Notes: generated by a model from the sequence alone, not told the origin. Shown: positions 36,129-46,669, counted from the first letter of the stretch. The stretch: DNA of 64,000 nucleotides from Bog-159 sp963756605 (GCA_963756605.1 CAVWOT010000012.1:186001-250000); one strand, 5' to 3'. Made by a program: numbers and translations.

Positions 36129-38351
36129 TCAGCGTTCTGCGCTCGGATCGCCAGTGGGGGGCGGGGCGTGATCCACGGCAACGGGCGGCCCCAGCAACTC
36201 CGTGAGGACGGGTTTCAATGCATCCGCCCAGACTTGATACGCCTTCACGGTCGGATGGAGCCTGTCTTTTGCATTCGTCATCCCGTCGAACAAACTTCCA
36301 TCACCGCCGGCGAGTTTGTCATTGATGTTCAGATACCGAACCTTCTGGCCATCGGCGAACCTGGACAGATTGCCGTTGATCCTGTCGATGATGGGCATCA
36401 GAGCCATATGGTCGTTTCTCGGGAAGAGCCCCATGACGATGATCGCCGCCGCGGGAGCCTTCGCCTGGATCACGCGCACAATCGCCTGCAGACCGCGCGT
36501 GACATCGGCGGCCCTCGCGTCAGCGTCCCCTTGAGCCGATGCATTGCCGACGTTGTTCGTGCCAGCGAGCAGAACGACGACTTTAGGGTTGACGGCATCC
36601 AACTCGCCGTTCTCCAAACGCCAGAGGATGTTCTGCGTCTGATCGGCGCCCCATCCGAAATCAGCTGCGTCCCAGCCGAAGAAGTTCTGTTTCCAATTGC
36701 CGAGCAGATCGGGGTAGTCGAGGGCGCCCCACCGCCGCGTAATCGAGTCACCTTCGAAGTAGACCTCTATCCCGCCCTGCTTCGCCTTCGCGAGCAACTG
36801 GGAATGCGCGACCAGCGAGTTTGGGTCGGTTCGGAAAACCGGCTGGTCGGCCGGAAGTTCCCAGAGCGCCGCGTGATAGTTGAGGAATTTGTCCGCCCAG
36901 GGAATGAAATACTTCCAGTTCGGGGCATCGGTGTGGCCGCCGTCATGCTGGCGCCACGCGAGTTGGCCATCGAGAAGCCCCGTATTGACCGGCGGCATCT
37001 TCGCCGTGTGATAGTCTTCCGTTACTCCCAAATCCTTAGCGCCCAAGAGCCGGAAGACCGGACTCGCTGCCACGGTTGCCATGAAGCTGCCCTGCTGGTC
37101 CAGCCATTTTGCGTCCCCCTTCTCGGGGATTCCATAGCTGATGAAAGTCAGCCGCGGTGCGCAAAGGGCGATCAATTCGTTCGAATCGACCGGCAGGTCG
37201 CCGGCATTCCTGCTTCCGAAAGAAGCCTCGGCCGCACCGTACTTCACGAAATTCCCGGCCATCCAGTGGTATTCTCCGGTTCCCGTGAGACTCTCCACCG
37301 CCTCTCCGAAATCGCGTCTATGCGGTTTGGCGCCGCCCTCCCCGGAGGAGCCCACCAGCACGACCGCAAAGCGAGTGTCGAACGCCATGGTCACCAGGGC
37401 GGCCTTCCCGAAACGAGAAACACCCTCGATGCCCACGCGCCGCGCGTCGACCATCTTGTCGGTCTCCAGATAGTCGAGGCCGCGGGAAGCACCCCATGCC
37501 CACGCCCGCAGCGCACCCCAGTCGTCCGGCTTGCGGGGCTGGCCCTTGTTTCGAAGACCGATGATTCCCCTGGTAAGCCCCGCGCCGTTGTCCGGTTGAA
37601 TACTACCGGGGTCGATGAGCGCGTAACCCCATCCGCCGGCTATCAGCTGTTCCGTCGAAGGCGGATCGGTCCCCAACATCGCCTTCAATTCGGGACGGCT
37701 GGACATCATGTCCGCCATCCGTTTGAGGAAGGCCGCGCTGCCGAACATCATCATCACGGGCACGGGACCATGCGCATTAGCCGGCGTCACCAGCGTCATC
37801 TCAATATTGACGTTGATCGACGCGCACGACGAGTTGTCCGCGTGTCCTATGAGTTCCTTCTTAACTACGGGAAAGATCCCTGCCTTCGAATCCGTTGTAC
37901 TGGTCACGGCCCAGGTGACTTTGGGCGCATCGGGGGGGACGCGGCCAAGCACCTCGCGCTCGAAGTCTTCGACGATCTCCTGGCGTCGCTGCTGCCACTG
38001 TGCTGCTGACGTGACCCTTTGTCCGCTTTTCAAGGTCAGCGCATCGGGAAAATCCGGAAACGGATTGGCCTTCGACTCATCATAGTTGGCGTGATTAGGG
38101 GCTTTCTCATTCCCGTTCGGCCCAGGACGGACGGCCTTGATGCCCAACTGATCCATCATGTTCTGATGGTCCTGCTCCGCTGTCCAGTTCATCGGGGCGC
38201 AGCCGTTCGCTTGGGGAGCGGGCGCGCCTGCAGATGGGTTGTGAGTTTGCTGTCCAGCAGCCATTTGAGAAGCGAGAAGGGTGAGAAGGGCTAGGGTGCC
38301 CAGTCCAGCGACCCTCGATATTGCTTTTTTCTGGCGCAAGGCAAAAATCAT
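36129..38351 (-). CDS. Two-domain esterase: CE15 glucuronoyl esterase plus SGNH esterase
   Basis: A 740-residue exported protein; residues 1-33 are a signal peptide. The first half (about 90-490) matches CE15: the nucleophile Ser312 in GVSRFGK (310-316), acid Glu338 in SGEGGAKPH and His469 or His473 in QHDGGHTD. CE15 enzymes cut ester links between lignin and glucuronoxylan. The second half is an SGNH hydrolase: GDSI (Gly534-Ile537), GTNN and the DRLHPT Asp/His pair, as in acetyl-xylan and rhamnogalacturonan esterases. One polypeptide could thus remove two kinds of ester from hemicellulose. It stands alone on the minus strand. Specificity is inferred. Confidence 0.82.
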   Translation of the reverse strand: MIFALRQKKAISRVAGLGTLALLTLLASQMAAGQQTHNPSAGAPAPQANGCAPMNWTAEQDHQNMMDQLGIKAVRPGPNGNEKAPNHANYDESKANPFPDFPDALTLKSGQRVTSAAQWQQRRQEIVEDFEREVLGRVPPDAPKVTWAVTSTTDSKAGIFPVVKKELIGHADNSSCASINVNIEMTLVTPANAHGPVPVMMMFGSAAFLKRMADMMSSRPELKAMLGTDPPSTEQLIAGGWGYALIDPGSIQPDNGAGLTRGIIGLRNKGQPRKPDDWGALRAWAWGASRGLDYLETDKMVDARRVGIEGVSRFGKAALVTMAFDTRFAVVLVGSSGEGGAKPHRRDFGEAVESLTGTGEYHWMAGNFVKYGAAEASFGSRNAGDLPVDSNELIALCAPRLTFISYGIPEKGDAKWLDQQGSFMATVAASPVFRLLGAKDLGVTEDYHTAKMPPVNTGLLDGQLAWRQHDGGHTDAPNWKYFIPWADKFLNYHAALWELPADQPVFRTDPNSLVAHSQLLAKAKQGGIEVYFEGDSITRRWGALDYPDLLGNWKQNFFGWDAADFGWGADQTQNILWRLENGELDAVNPKVVVLLAGTNNVGNASAQGDADARAADVTRGLQAIVRVIQAKAPAAAIIVMGLFPRNDHMALMPIIDRINGNLSRFADGQKVRYLNINDKLAGGDGSLFDGMTNAKDRLHPTVKAYQVWADALKPVLTELLGPPVAVDHAPPPTGDPSAER

Positions 38352-38584
38352 GTTTGACTCTCGAATAAAAATGTTAGCTGACAGCGATCAGGGACGCCAG
38401 TTCCAGGCTTCGACCCAAACTGAGGCATTCGGCGCGCGAGGCACCATGAGCCTGCGTAGGACTGCGAAACTAACGGATGATCGCGGCGCCCGGCAATGTG
38501 GAAAGACGGCGGAAGTCGCCTTCATCGACCATGGGCAACTGATAAAGCCATCGGCAAGCGGCATCCCCAACAAAGATCGGATAG

Positions 38585-40411
38585 TCAGCGGTACGCAGCA
38601 GCCTGAATGCTGTATAGCTCCGAGTACTGCCCCCTCTTGGCCATCAGCTCATCGTGGGTGCCGACCTCAACGAGTCTGGCGCCGTCCAGCACGACGATAA
38701 GATCCGCCATGCGGACCGTCGAAAAACGGTGGGAGACCAAAATCGTGATACGGCCGCCGGCGTTCTGGCCGGCGCCGCGGGCCGCCGCGGCGTAGCGCTC
38801 GAACAGCGCGTGTTCGGTCTCCGAGTCCAGCGCGGCGGTTGGTTCATCAAGCACCAGCAGCAGCGGCCGATCACGCATGAAGCCGCGCGCCAGCGCGAGC
38901 TTCTGCCACTGGCCGAACGATAGTTCCACACCCTGCGGCCACGTCGGACCGAGTTGCGTGTCGAGGCCGGACGCCAGACGGGCCAGTACATCGCCGGCGC
39001 CGGCGCGATCCACGGCCGCGACCACAGCGGGTTCGTCGTCCAGCCGGGGGACATCGCCCAAACCCACCGTGTGGCCGGCGCGGAATTCGAAGCGGAAGAA
39101 ATCCTGGAACGCACCCGCGAGACGCCCCCGCCACTCGCTGGCCGGCACGCGCGCCAGTGGCGTGTCGTCCAGCAGGATCGAACCGGACGCCGGCTCGTAC
39201 ATTTTCGCGAGCAACTTCACCAGCGTGGTCTTGCCGGCGCCGTTCTCGCCGACGATCGCGACGACCGCGCCCGCGGGCAATGTCACCGACACGTCGTCCA
39301 GTACCACCCGTGATGTGCCGGGATACGCGAATGACACGTGGTCGAGCCGGATGCCGCGGTGCAATTCGGCGGGTACCGGCAGATCGCCCGACGCAGCCAC
39401 GGAGACAGCATAGTCTTCGAGCCACGCCAGCCGCCGCGAGCCGTCCATCCAGAACCCACGCAGGAATCCGATCTCGCCGACGGTAGCCCCGATGTACGCG
39501 GAGAGCCGTGCGCCCGCGGCGAGCACCAGCAGCACCTGGCTGGCGGGAGCGCCCAGGCCATACGAAACGAATATGACCGCGCCGACATACGCGCACCCGA
39601 ATATCGCCCACGCCAGCGTGTACCACAGCGCTGAGGCCCACCGGGTGACCGCCACTGGTGTGTACCAGCGCTCCCACGCTGCCCGGCGCTGGGCAATGAG
39701 GCGCTCTCCGATACCGGTAACCCGCACCTCCTTGCCGGGCGGCGCGGTCGTGGCGACAGTGAACAGGTGACGCGCCAGCCGGTTGGATTGCGCCCCACGC
39801 TCCTGCGCGGATCTCTCGACGTCGGGTCGCCATGTCGAAGTCAACACGGTCGGGACCGCGAAGACCATCAGCAGCATCAGCGCCGGATGAATCGACGCCA
39901 GCAGCGCCATCGTCACCCCCAGCCGCAGAATCCACCCGAGCGTGGAAAACAGAGACATGTACATGTGGTCGAGCACGAATACCTGATTGCGCAGCATGGA
40001 CAGCCGATCGAGATAGTCCGGCCGTTCCTGATGCGAGATCGTCGCGATGGATGCCTGCAGTTGCGCCACATGCGACTCAAGCGCGATGGTCACCTTGTCG
40101 CGGAAGCGGCGCTGCACGCGCGTGCTAACGGTGCGCAAAAACCACGTCGCGGCGGTCGACACGCCAAGGCCAATGGCCGCGCCTTTCACCATGCCGGGGC
40201 TGTGATCCAGCACGCCTTTGCCCAGCAGCATCAACCACAACGCCAGGAGCGCATCGGGTAACGCGGCGAGTTGCGACAGCCCGAACGCCGCCAGCATCAA
40301 GCGCGGCTCGTGGCGATACCCCAACTTGCACAACCGCCACATCGACGATAGCGCGGGAGGCAGCGGGGCGATCGCCTGATCGGCGCGATTCCGATCAGGA
40401 AAGGACGTCAT
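38585..40411 (-). CDS. ABC exporter half, subunit B (signature variant)
   Basis: A 608-residue ABC exporter half with an N-terminal six-helix membrane domain (residues about 25-320) and a C-terminal ATPase. The Walker A is GENGAGKTT, Walker B is LLLVLDEPTAALD, and the signature is ELSFGQWQKLALAR, with LSFGQ in place of LSGGQ. It overlaps the preceding half-transporter gene by 17 bp, so the two probably form a heterodimer that exports a peptide, lipid or drug. The substrate is unknown. Confidence 0.82.
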   Translation of the reverse strand: MTSFPDRNRADQAIAPLPPALSSMWRLCKLGYRHEPRLMLAAFGLSQLAALPDALLALWLMLLGKGVLDHSPGMVKGAAIGLGVSTAATWFLRTVSTRVQRRFRDKVTIALESHVAQLQASIATISHQERPDYLDRLSMLRNQVFVLDHMYMSLFSTLGWILRLGVTMALLASIHPALMLLMVFAVPTVLTSTWRPDVERSAQERGAQSNRLARHLFTVATTAPPGKEVRVTGIGERLIAQRRAAWERWYTPVAVTRWASALWYTLAWAIFGCAYVGAVIFVSYGLGAPASQVLLVLAAGARLSAYIGATVGEIGFLRGFWMDGSRRLAWLEDYAVSVAASGDLPVPAELHRGIRLDHVSFAYPGTSRVVLDDVSVTLPAGAVVAIVGENGAGKTTLVKLLAKMYEPASGSILLDDTPLARVPASEWRGRLAGAFQDFFRFEFRAGHTVGLGDVPRLDDEPAVVAAVDRAGAGDVLARLASGLDTQLGPTWPQGVELSFGQWQKLALARGFMRDRPLLLVLDEPTAALDSETEHALFERYAAAARGAGQNAGGRITILVSHRFSTVRMADLIVVLDGARLVEVGTHDELMAKRGQYSELYSIQAAAYR

Positions 40412-42242
40412 AGGTCGTGCCCTCCTCGTCGGGGACGTTGAAGCGCTGCGCCTGCAGATCGAACATCGTCCGATAGCGCCCGCCGAGCGCCATCAGCTCG
40501 TCGTGCGTGCCCAGCTCGATGACCCGGCCGTGCTCCAGTACGCAGATACGATCGGCATGGCGGACTGTGGAGAAGCGATGCGAGATCAGGATGGTCGTGC
40601 AGTGCCGCGTCGCGGCGAGCAGGCGATCGAATATCTCCGCCTCGCCGCGCACATCTAGCTGCGCGGTCGGCTCGTCGAGCAGCACGACGCCGGCGCCGAG
40701 CTGAACGGCCGCCAGGGCTCGGGCGAGCGCGATGCGCTGCCATTGGCCGCCAGACAGGTCGGTGCCGCCGGTGTACCCGCGGGCCAGCACCGTGTCCAGC
40801 GCGGCCAGGTGCGTCGCTCCCGCCGATTCGAGCGCGGCGCGCACGGCATCGTCCGGCGCGCCGGCCGGCGCCACGTTGTCGCGCAACGGCAGCTCGAGAC
40901 GTATGAAGTCCTGGAACACCGCCGTTACCCGCGATCGCCACGACGCGATATCGAACTGGCGAATATCGACACCGTCGATCTCGATGGCGCCCACCTGCGG
41001 ATCGTACAACCGGCACAGCAGCTTGGCGATGGTCGTCTTGCCGGCGCCGTTCTGTCCGACGATAGCGAGCGACGACCCGGCGGGAATGGTGAGGTCGAAG
41101 CGCTCCAGCACCCGCACGCCGCCAGGGTAAGCGAACGCGACATCGCGGAGACGAATCTCGCGTGCAGGCATCCCGTCCGCCAGCCGGTCGCCGGAGCGCA
41201 GGGCGCCGGCGGCCCGCATCGCTGGCTCGAGACGTAGCACTGCGGCGACCGGGGCGGCCGCTCCGTCGAGCGCCCAACTGAATCCGCCGAAGGCGATCAT
41301 CGAGACTCCCACGGCACACTGTACATACACGACGGCTTGCCCGAGACTGATCACGCCAGAGGCGGCGGCACTCGCCAGAAGCCAGAACACCAGGACGTTC
41401 GCCGATACAACCAGGAGCATGCTCCAGATAACAGGACGTTCGCGCAGACGGGTGGCGGCATACTGCAACTCGTGCAAACGAGTGCGCCGCGCGATGAAAC
41501 GGTCGAGCGTCCAGCCGGCGATGCCGAACATCCGCAGTTCCTTGCTCGCGGGCGGGTCGACTGCCAGCCGGTAGGCGTAATCGGCATCCCGCTGCGCGCC
41601 GCGCACCTCCTCTGTGTTGCGGTCGCGCCAGATGGCACTCTCGCGCAACAACCAATGCGTCGCCAACCACGCGCCAACAAGCACGATCGGTGCCCACCAT
41701 GTGTAGCTGGCGAGGATCAGGGCGGACGCGATACCGCCGATCATTTCGGTCATGCCGTTCGCAATGAAATCGAGCGAGATCGACAGCGGCGGGCCGGTCA
41801 TCCCCAGGTCGAAATCGCGCGCGACGGTGAGGTCCCCGGTGAGAGCCGGATCCTCAAGGTGTCCCATCCCTGGCGGGCGCACACAGGACTCCGTGAGCCG
41901 GTCGTAGAGCCACGCGGCGGTACGGTCGCCGAGGTTGGCGCCGACCGCCTGATGAATCGGGCTGAGCACTTGAAGCAGCACGAAGATCGTGCCGACGAAC
42001 GCGAGCGGACCGGCGAGAGGATGCCCACGTTGCACGGCGCCGACGAGCACGCCCATCGCGATCGCGAACGCCGCGGGCAGTGTTCCTCTCAGCACGAGAG
42101 CCGTCCACCAAGCCGCGGCGAGGCCGGGATCCGCCTTCGGCAGGACGCCGAAGAACTTCCATTCCTTGCGCTCGGTTAGTCGTTGGAGCACCCCTGCATT
42201 CTGCCACAGAATCGGCGGCGCGCAACAGACCCCGTCGCCCAC
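40395..42242 (-). CDS. ABC exporter half, subunit A
   Basis: A 615-residue ABC exporter half (598 if translated from GTG 42191, where the family pattern VLQRLTERKEWKFFG begins). Six membrane helices precede the ATPase, which has Walker A GQNGAGKTT, signature LSGGQWQRIALAR and Walker B VVLLDEPTAQLD. It is first of a coupled pair with the gene at 38585-40411; both keep the Walker B Glu, so each site could be active. The start is uncertain: no convincing Shine-Dalgarno lies ahead of either codon. The gene is 36 bp from the ADOP stop upstream on the same strand. Confidence 0.82.
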   Translation of the reverse strand: MGDGVCCAPPILWQNAGVLQRLTERKEWKFFGVLPKADPGLAAAWWTALVLRGTLPAAFAIAMGVLVGAVQRGHPLAGPLAFVGTIFVLLQVLSPIHQAVGANLGDRTAAWLYDRLTESCVRPPGMGHLEDPALTGDLTVARDFDLGMTGPPLSISLDFIANGMTEMIGGIASALILASYTWWAPIVLVGAWLATHWLLRESAIWRDRNTEEVRGAQRDADYAYRLAVDPPASKELRMFGIAGWTLDRFIARRTRLHELQYAATRLRERPVIWSMLLVVSANVLVFWLLASAAASGVISLGQAVVYVQCAVGVSMIAFGGFSWALDGAAAPVAAVLRLEPAMRAAGALRSGDRLADGMPAREIRLRDVAFAYPGGVRVLERFDLTIPAGSSLAIVGQNGAGKTTIAKLLCRLYDPQVGAIEIDGVDIRQFDIASWRSRVTAVFQDFIRLELPLRDNVAPAGAPDDAVRAALESAGATHLAALDTVLARGYTGGTDLSGGQWQRIALARALAAVQLGAGVVLLDEPTAQLDVRGEAEIFDRLLAATRHCTTILISHRFSTVRHADRICVLEHGRVIELGTHDELMALGGRYRTMFDLQAQRFNVPDEEGTTYDVLS

Positions 42243-42278
42243 GCACAGCCGAGCGGCGAGTGGCTCCCGCCTTTCCCG

Positions 42279-44741
42279 TCACTCCTGCCGAAGTGCAACA
42301 GTTGGATCTAAACTAGCCGCGCGCCGGGCTGGAATATAGCAGGCCACGCCGGCAGCCACAATCAACAGAATCGAGACGGCCGCCAAGATCGCTGGATCAG
42401 CTGCGCGGACCCCATATAACAGGTTCGAAAAGCTTGAAACGGTCTTAGCCAGAACCAAAAATGCCCCCGTGCCAATGGCGACGCCGGTAACCGCGAGCCG
42501 CAGGCCGCGACCAAAAACCAGTCGCAGGACGTCCCATTTCACCGCGCCCAGCGCTATCCGTATTCCAATCTCGTTGACGCGCCGCGCTGTCGAGTATGAA
42601 ATGACGCCGTAGATTCCAACCCATGCGAGCAGCAACGCCACGGCCGCGAACGCGACTAGCAGGAGCATCGGAAAGCGCTGCCGGGCCATCGAGCCAGAGA
42701 CAAGTTCCCGCATGGTGCGGATGTTATAAACGGGTTGATCGCTGCCCGCCTGGCGAACCGCGCTTCTGATGGCCGGCATAACGCCCGCGAGGTTCAGTGG
42801 TGTACGCACGGCCACTGTCACTTCGCTGCGAAACACGGGTACTGCCTCATCCGGAAGCTGGTAAAAGGCGTAGTAGAGCTGCGGTTTCTCGCCAATAGAA
42901 CCGTCGAGCCCATAATGCTCGACATGGCCAACGACGCCAACAATCCGGGCTGCGATATTCTGAGTTTTGCCCCAGTGAGGGATTGTTATGCTATGGCCGA
43001 TGGGGTTCTGCCCAGGAAAAAATCTGCGCGCCAGAAGAGTGTCGACCAGAACCACCACCTCGGAATCGAGATTGTCGGCCGGGCTTAGCAATCGACCGCT
43101 AAGAAGCGGTATTTCCATTGTTCTGACATAATCAGGACCAGTCGGATAATAGATCGCTCGCGGAATCTCGGCCATGGATGCCGGTTGATGCGGACCCACC
43201 CAAAACGGGCCTTCGTTATACGCCTTGCCGAGTGGCACGAGTGCCGTAATATCCGCCGCTTCGATACCCGGAATTTGGCGGATGTGCTCGACCAATGACT
43301 GATAAGCAATTCTTGCTCTCGATGGCGTAGTCGTCGCGGTCGGCGAAAAGCCGACCTGAAACGTCAGGGCGTGCTGCGGATTGAAACCCGGATTCACCGT
43401 CCACAAATTATGGATCGTGCGAAAAAGTAAGCTGCCGCCGGTCAATAGAACCAGCGCCAACGCGACCTGCAAAACCGCCAGAACATTTTGCATGCGTTGA
43501 TGGCCGCCCAGCATGCCCCGGCCTCCTTCCGCGAGCCCACTCTGCACGTCCGTTTTCGCGCTCTTCAGGGCGGGGAACAGGCCAAAGACAATTCCAACAA
43601 TCACCGAAATCGCAAACGTATACAACAGAACCGGCGTGTTCACGCCGATGTTCTCGATACGGGGAACGCTTCCCGGCGCCGCCGCCAGCACGGCTTTCAC
43701 GCCCCATTCCGCGATCGCCAGGCCCAGAAGCCCGCCGATGAAGGAAAGCTCCAAACTTTCGGCAATGAGTTGTCGCATAATTTGTGCGCGACTCGCACCC
43801 AGGGCCAGCCGGATGGCAAACTCGCGCGCGCGTGCCGCTGACCGCGCCAGCAGCAAATTTGCGACATTTGCCGTGGCGATCAGCAGGACCAAACCAACGG
43901 ATCCAGACAACAATAGGAGCGTTCCTCCGACATCACCCACCAGGGATTTCTTCAAGGGGATGACGTAGGCTCCCAGGCCGCGTTCCGTGGTGGGATTCAG
44001 CTCATCGATATGTTCCTGAACGGTGTTCATCTCCGCCAGGGCTTGACCTACGCTTATCTCTGGCCGGAGGCGGGCAACGCACAGAATATCGTGGACCGTA
44101 CGATCGCTCATGTACAGCGGATTCCGACGTGCGATAGGTGTGTACACATCTGCCTGCTGGTCTCCGAAACGAAACTCCGGCCGCAGGACACCGACAATCG
44201 TATGATCGATTCCGTTCAAGGTGAGGTTCCGGCCCACTGCCGCCGGGCTGCCGCTAAACCGTTCTTGCCAGAGACGGTGGCTGATGACGACGGCGGGTGC
44301 GCCGCCGGATTCGTCCTCCTCCTGCGACAGACCCCGCCCGACCGCAAACCGCACGCCCAGGGTGCTGAAGAAACTCGCAGAGACTTCCTTGCCGTCGACA
44401 TGCTCGGGTGCTCCCGGGTTCGTCAGATCGAATCCTTCGTTCGCAAGTGCGGCAATTCGCTCGAAGGAGCGAGAATTCCGCTGCCAATCGAGGAAATCAG
44501 GATACGAAAGATACGTCGCGTGCCCAAGGGTTCGATTAAACAGCAACACCACCACCAGCCGATCGGGCTGGTAAAACGGCAGCGGGTCCAATACGACGCC
44601 TTCCAATACACTGAAGATCGCGGTGTTGGCGCCGATACCGAGCGCCAGAGTCGCGATCATCGCCGCTGCCAGTCCAGGGCTTTTTCGCAATGACCGAGAA
44701 GCGTACCGAAAATCTTGCAAAAGCCGAGCGAACCAGTCCAT
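42279..44741 (-). CDS. ADOP-family (MacB-like) ABC permease
   Basis: An 820-residue permease of the acidobacterial duplicated orphan permease family (TIGR03434), a MacB/FtsX-like form. The ATG at 44741 is selected because the family N-terminus MDWFARLLQDFRYASRSLRKSP begins there (given here in two parts: MDWFARLLQDFRYAS and RSLRKSPGL). A large periplasmic domain lies between helix 1 and a group of three helices, and the FtsX-like core is repeated at the C-terminus. Members usually lack a linked ATPase, as here. A PadR-type regulator, common ahead of such genes, was not found. It probably couples to an unlinked ATPase. Confidence 0.85.
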   Translation of the reverse strand: MDWFARLLQDFRYASRSLRKSPGLAAAMIATLALGIGANTAIFSVLEGVVLDPLPFYQPDRLVVVLLFNRTLGHATYLSYPDFLDWQRNSRSFERIAALANEGFDLTNPGAPEHVDGKEVSASFFSTLGVRFAVGRGLSQEEDESGGAPAVVISHRLWQERFSGSPAAVGRNLTLNGIDHTIVGVLRPEFRFGDQQADVYTPIARRNPLYMSDRTVHDILCVARLRPEISVGQALAEMNTVQEHIDELNPTTERGLGAYVIPLKKSLVGDVGGTLLLLSGSVGLVLLIATANVANLLLARSAARAREFAIRLALGASRAQIMRQLIAESLELSFIGGLLGLAIAEWGVKAVLAAAPGSVPRIENIGVNTPVLLYTFAISVIVGIVFGLFPALKSAKTDVQSGLAEGGRGMLGGHQRMQNVLAVLQVALALVLLTGGSLLFRTIHNLWTVNPGFNPQHALTFQVGFSPTATTTPSRARIAYQSLVEHIRQIPGIEAADITALVPLGKAYNEGPFWVGPHQPASMAEIPRAIYYPTGPDYVRTMEIPLLSGRLLSPADNLDSEVVVLVDTLLARRFFPGQNPIGHSITIPHWGKTQNIAARIVGVVGHVEHYGLDGSIGEKPQLYYAFYQLPDEAVPVFRSEVTVAVRTPLNLAGVMPAIRSAVRQAGSDQPVYNIRTMRELVSGSMARQRFPMLLLVAFAAVALLLAWVGIYGVISYSTARRVNEIGIRIALGAVKWDVLRLVFGRGLRLAVTGVAIGTGAFLVLAKTVSSFSNLLYGVRAADPAILAAVSILLIVAAGVACYIPARRAASLDPTVALRQE

Positions 44742-45348
44742 GCAGGTATCGTATCCCGGTTCCCGTTCTCGAGGGCTTGTCTCCTTTGCCCACCAAACGT
44801 CCTCGATGGAACTCGGCGCATTCGTGGTGGCCCTCCTGGACCGCCCATTCATGATGACGTCGATGAAGTCGAGCCCTCCGGGCGGCTCAGGATCAGGTTT
44901 GGGAGTCGCGCGTTCGAAAGCGGCTCAGGAGGAAATGCAAGGTGAGCAGAATGATTTCGGTCTGGCGAGTGCAGGCGGAACGAATATCTCTACCTGGCGC
45001 CTACACTTTCAGGATAGCAATCTAACTGATTAAAAACAAGACTAGATTTCCGCTCTATCTCGCGCTAGTATCGACGAACGAAGCATCATTCAACTAGTTC
45101 TGATCCTTGCTTCCGGGACGATTGGCAGCGGCAGATCAGCCGCGGAGAAGTATGCCGGCGCCGCGCGATACACCTGAGGAGATTTCGCCGCTTTTCGACG
45201 CAGCTTTTTCAAAGGATACCGCGTTCGCGGTCGGTCTCGGGTTCGCAGAAAACGCCAAAGAAGAAGCTGGACGCTCACGAGCGCGTTGCGGACATGCTTC
45301 TGGCAGGTTTAAGGCGCTTGAGATAACGACGAAAGGAGAGACAATTTC
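44742..45348. other. Intergenic region between ADOP permease and esterase
   Basis: About 600 bp with no gene I can support. Both strands have short open frames that do not look like proteins. A short open stretch ending near 45320 (reading KKKLDAHERVADMLLAGL) may be the tail of a lost gene. A GGAGAG 9 bp before ATG 45349 is the ribosome site of the esterase. Confidence 0.4.
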
Positions 45349-46527
45349 ATGCCGGAAAGCACAGTCCACGGCTTCGTGGCGGATAAGTTCAGTTCAGTGC
45401 TGGACGCCTTCGAAGCGAATTTCGCCGACGGCGCCGACGTGGGCGCTTCGTGCTGCGCCACTTTGGAGGGTGAAACCGTAGTCGATCTTTGGGGCGGTTT
45501 CGCGGACGAGTTGAAAACCAAGCCCTGGGAGAGGAACACCATCGTCGCCGTCCATTCGACGACGAAGACGATGGCCGCGCTCACCGCGCTGCTCCTGGCC
45601 GACCGCGGGGAACTTGATTTCAATGCGCCGGTCGCCAGGTACTGGCCGGAATTCGCGGCAAACGGCAAGGAGCGCATCAAGGTCAGCCATTTGATGAGTC
45701 ACTCGTCCGGGCTTTCCGGGTGGAAGGAGCGGCTCGAAACGGAAGACCTCTATAACTGGGGGAAGATGACGTCCCTACTCGCCGCGCAGGCGCCACTGTG
45801 GGAGCCTGGGACTGCGTCCGGATATCATGTGGTCACTTTCGGTTTTTTGATTGGCGAAGTAGTGCGCCGGATTGCCGGAAAGTCTCTCGGCGCCGTGTTC
45901 CGCGAGGAAATCGTGGAACCATTGGACGCCGACTTCCACATCGGCCTGCCTGCATCTGAGGATTCCCGCGTCGCCGAGACCATTCCATGGCCTGCGCCAC
46001 AGACCGCTGTTAAGCCCGTCTTCAGCGAGATCCAGGAGCTTACGTTCCTGAACATGCCGTACGATGTCGCCACGACCATCCGCACCCGGGCTTGGCGCGC
46101 CGCTGAGATTCCCGCCGTGAACGGCTACGGAAATGCGCGCTCAATCGCCGAAATCCATTGCATCCTCGCCAACGGAGGAGTGGCCCGGGGGAAGCGATTC
46201 CTGTCTGAGGCCGGTTGCCGCAGAGCGGTGGAACCGCAGATCGAAGGGCCTGATCTGATCATGAGCCACCTGCCGCCGGCGCGATTCGGTCTGGGTTTCG
46301 CTCTCCCGGGGCCCTTGCTGGCCCTGGATTTGCCCAACCCCAACACTATCCATTGGGGCGGTGGTGGCTCTTCCTGGATCTTCATCGACATGGACGCCCG
46401 CACCACGTTTGCTTACGCGGCAAACAAAATGGACCGGCGGCCGTTGAGCGACCCCCGGCCGTTCCGTGCCATGAAGGCAATGTGGCAAGCCCTTGGTATT
46501 GTTAGCGCCGACGTGCGCGCGCAGTGA
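45349..46527 (+). CDS. Beta-lactamase-family serine hydrolase (family VIII esterase type)
   Basis: A 392-residue cytoplasmic hydrolase without a signal peptide. The SxxK motif is STTK (VHSTTKTM), the Tyr motif is near GYHVVTF, and the region around HWGGGGSSW takes the place of the KTG triad. This pattern matches family VIII carboxylesterases and EstB-like enzymes rather than beta-lactamases. A Shine-Dalgarno GGAGAG precedes the ATG by 9 bp. It stands alone, with the IS630 relic downstream. Confidence 0.85.
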   Translation: MPESTVHGFVADKFSSVLDAFEANFADGADVGASCCATLEGETVVDLWGGFADELKTKPWERNTIVAVHSTTKTMAALTALLLADRGELDFNAPVARYWPEFAANGKERIKVSHLMSHSSGLSGWKERLETEDLYNWGKMTSLLAAQAPLWEPGTASGYHVVTFGFLIGEVVRRIAGKSLGAVFREEIVEPLDADFHIGLPASEDSRVAETIPWPAPQTAVKPVFSEIQELTFLNMPYDVATTIRTRAWRAAEIPAVNGYGNARSIAEIHCILANGGVARGKRFLSEAGCRRAVEPQIEGPDLIMSHLPPARFGLGFALPGPLLALDLPNPNTIHWGGGGSSWIFIDMDARTTFAYAANKMDRRPLSDPRPFRAMKAMWQALGIVSADVRAQ

Positions 46528-46669
46528 CCGACCGCAGTGGCTCGATCGAAACCACATCCGAGCCGGCGGTCTCGGTCAATTTGATAGAGGCGGCATCCAC
46601 GACGTGACATCTGATTCCGGGCGCACCGTCGGCAAACCGGAGCTTGGGGCTGCCGATCCTAGCTAAATC

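Noticed and set aside
36168..38009. Long open frame on the plus strand opposite the CE15-SGNH gene
   Set aside because: The minus-strand protein has clear catalytic motifs; the plus-strand reading has none and is a by-product of high GC content.
44742..45348. Possible PadR regulator ahead of ADOP
   Set aside because: No helix-turn-helix reading was found in any frame.
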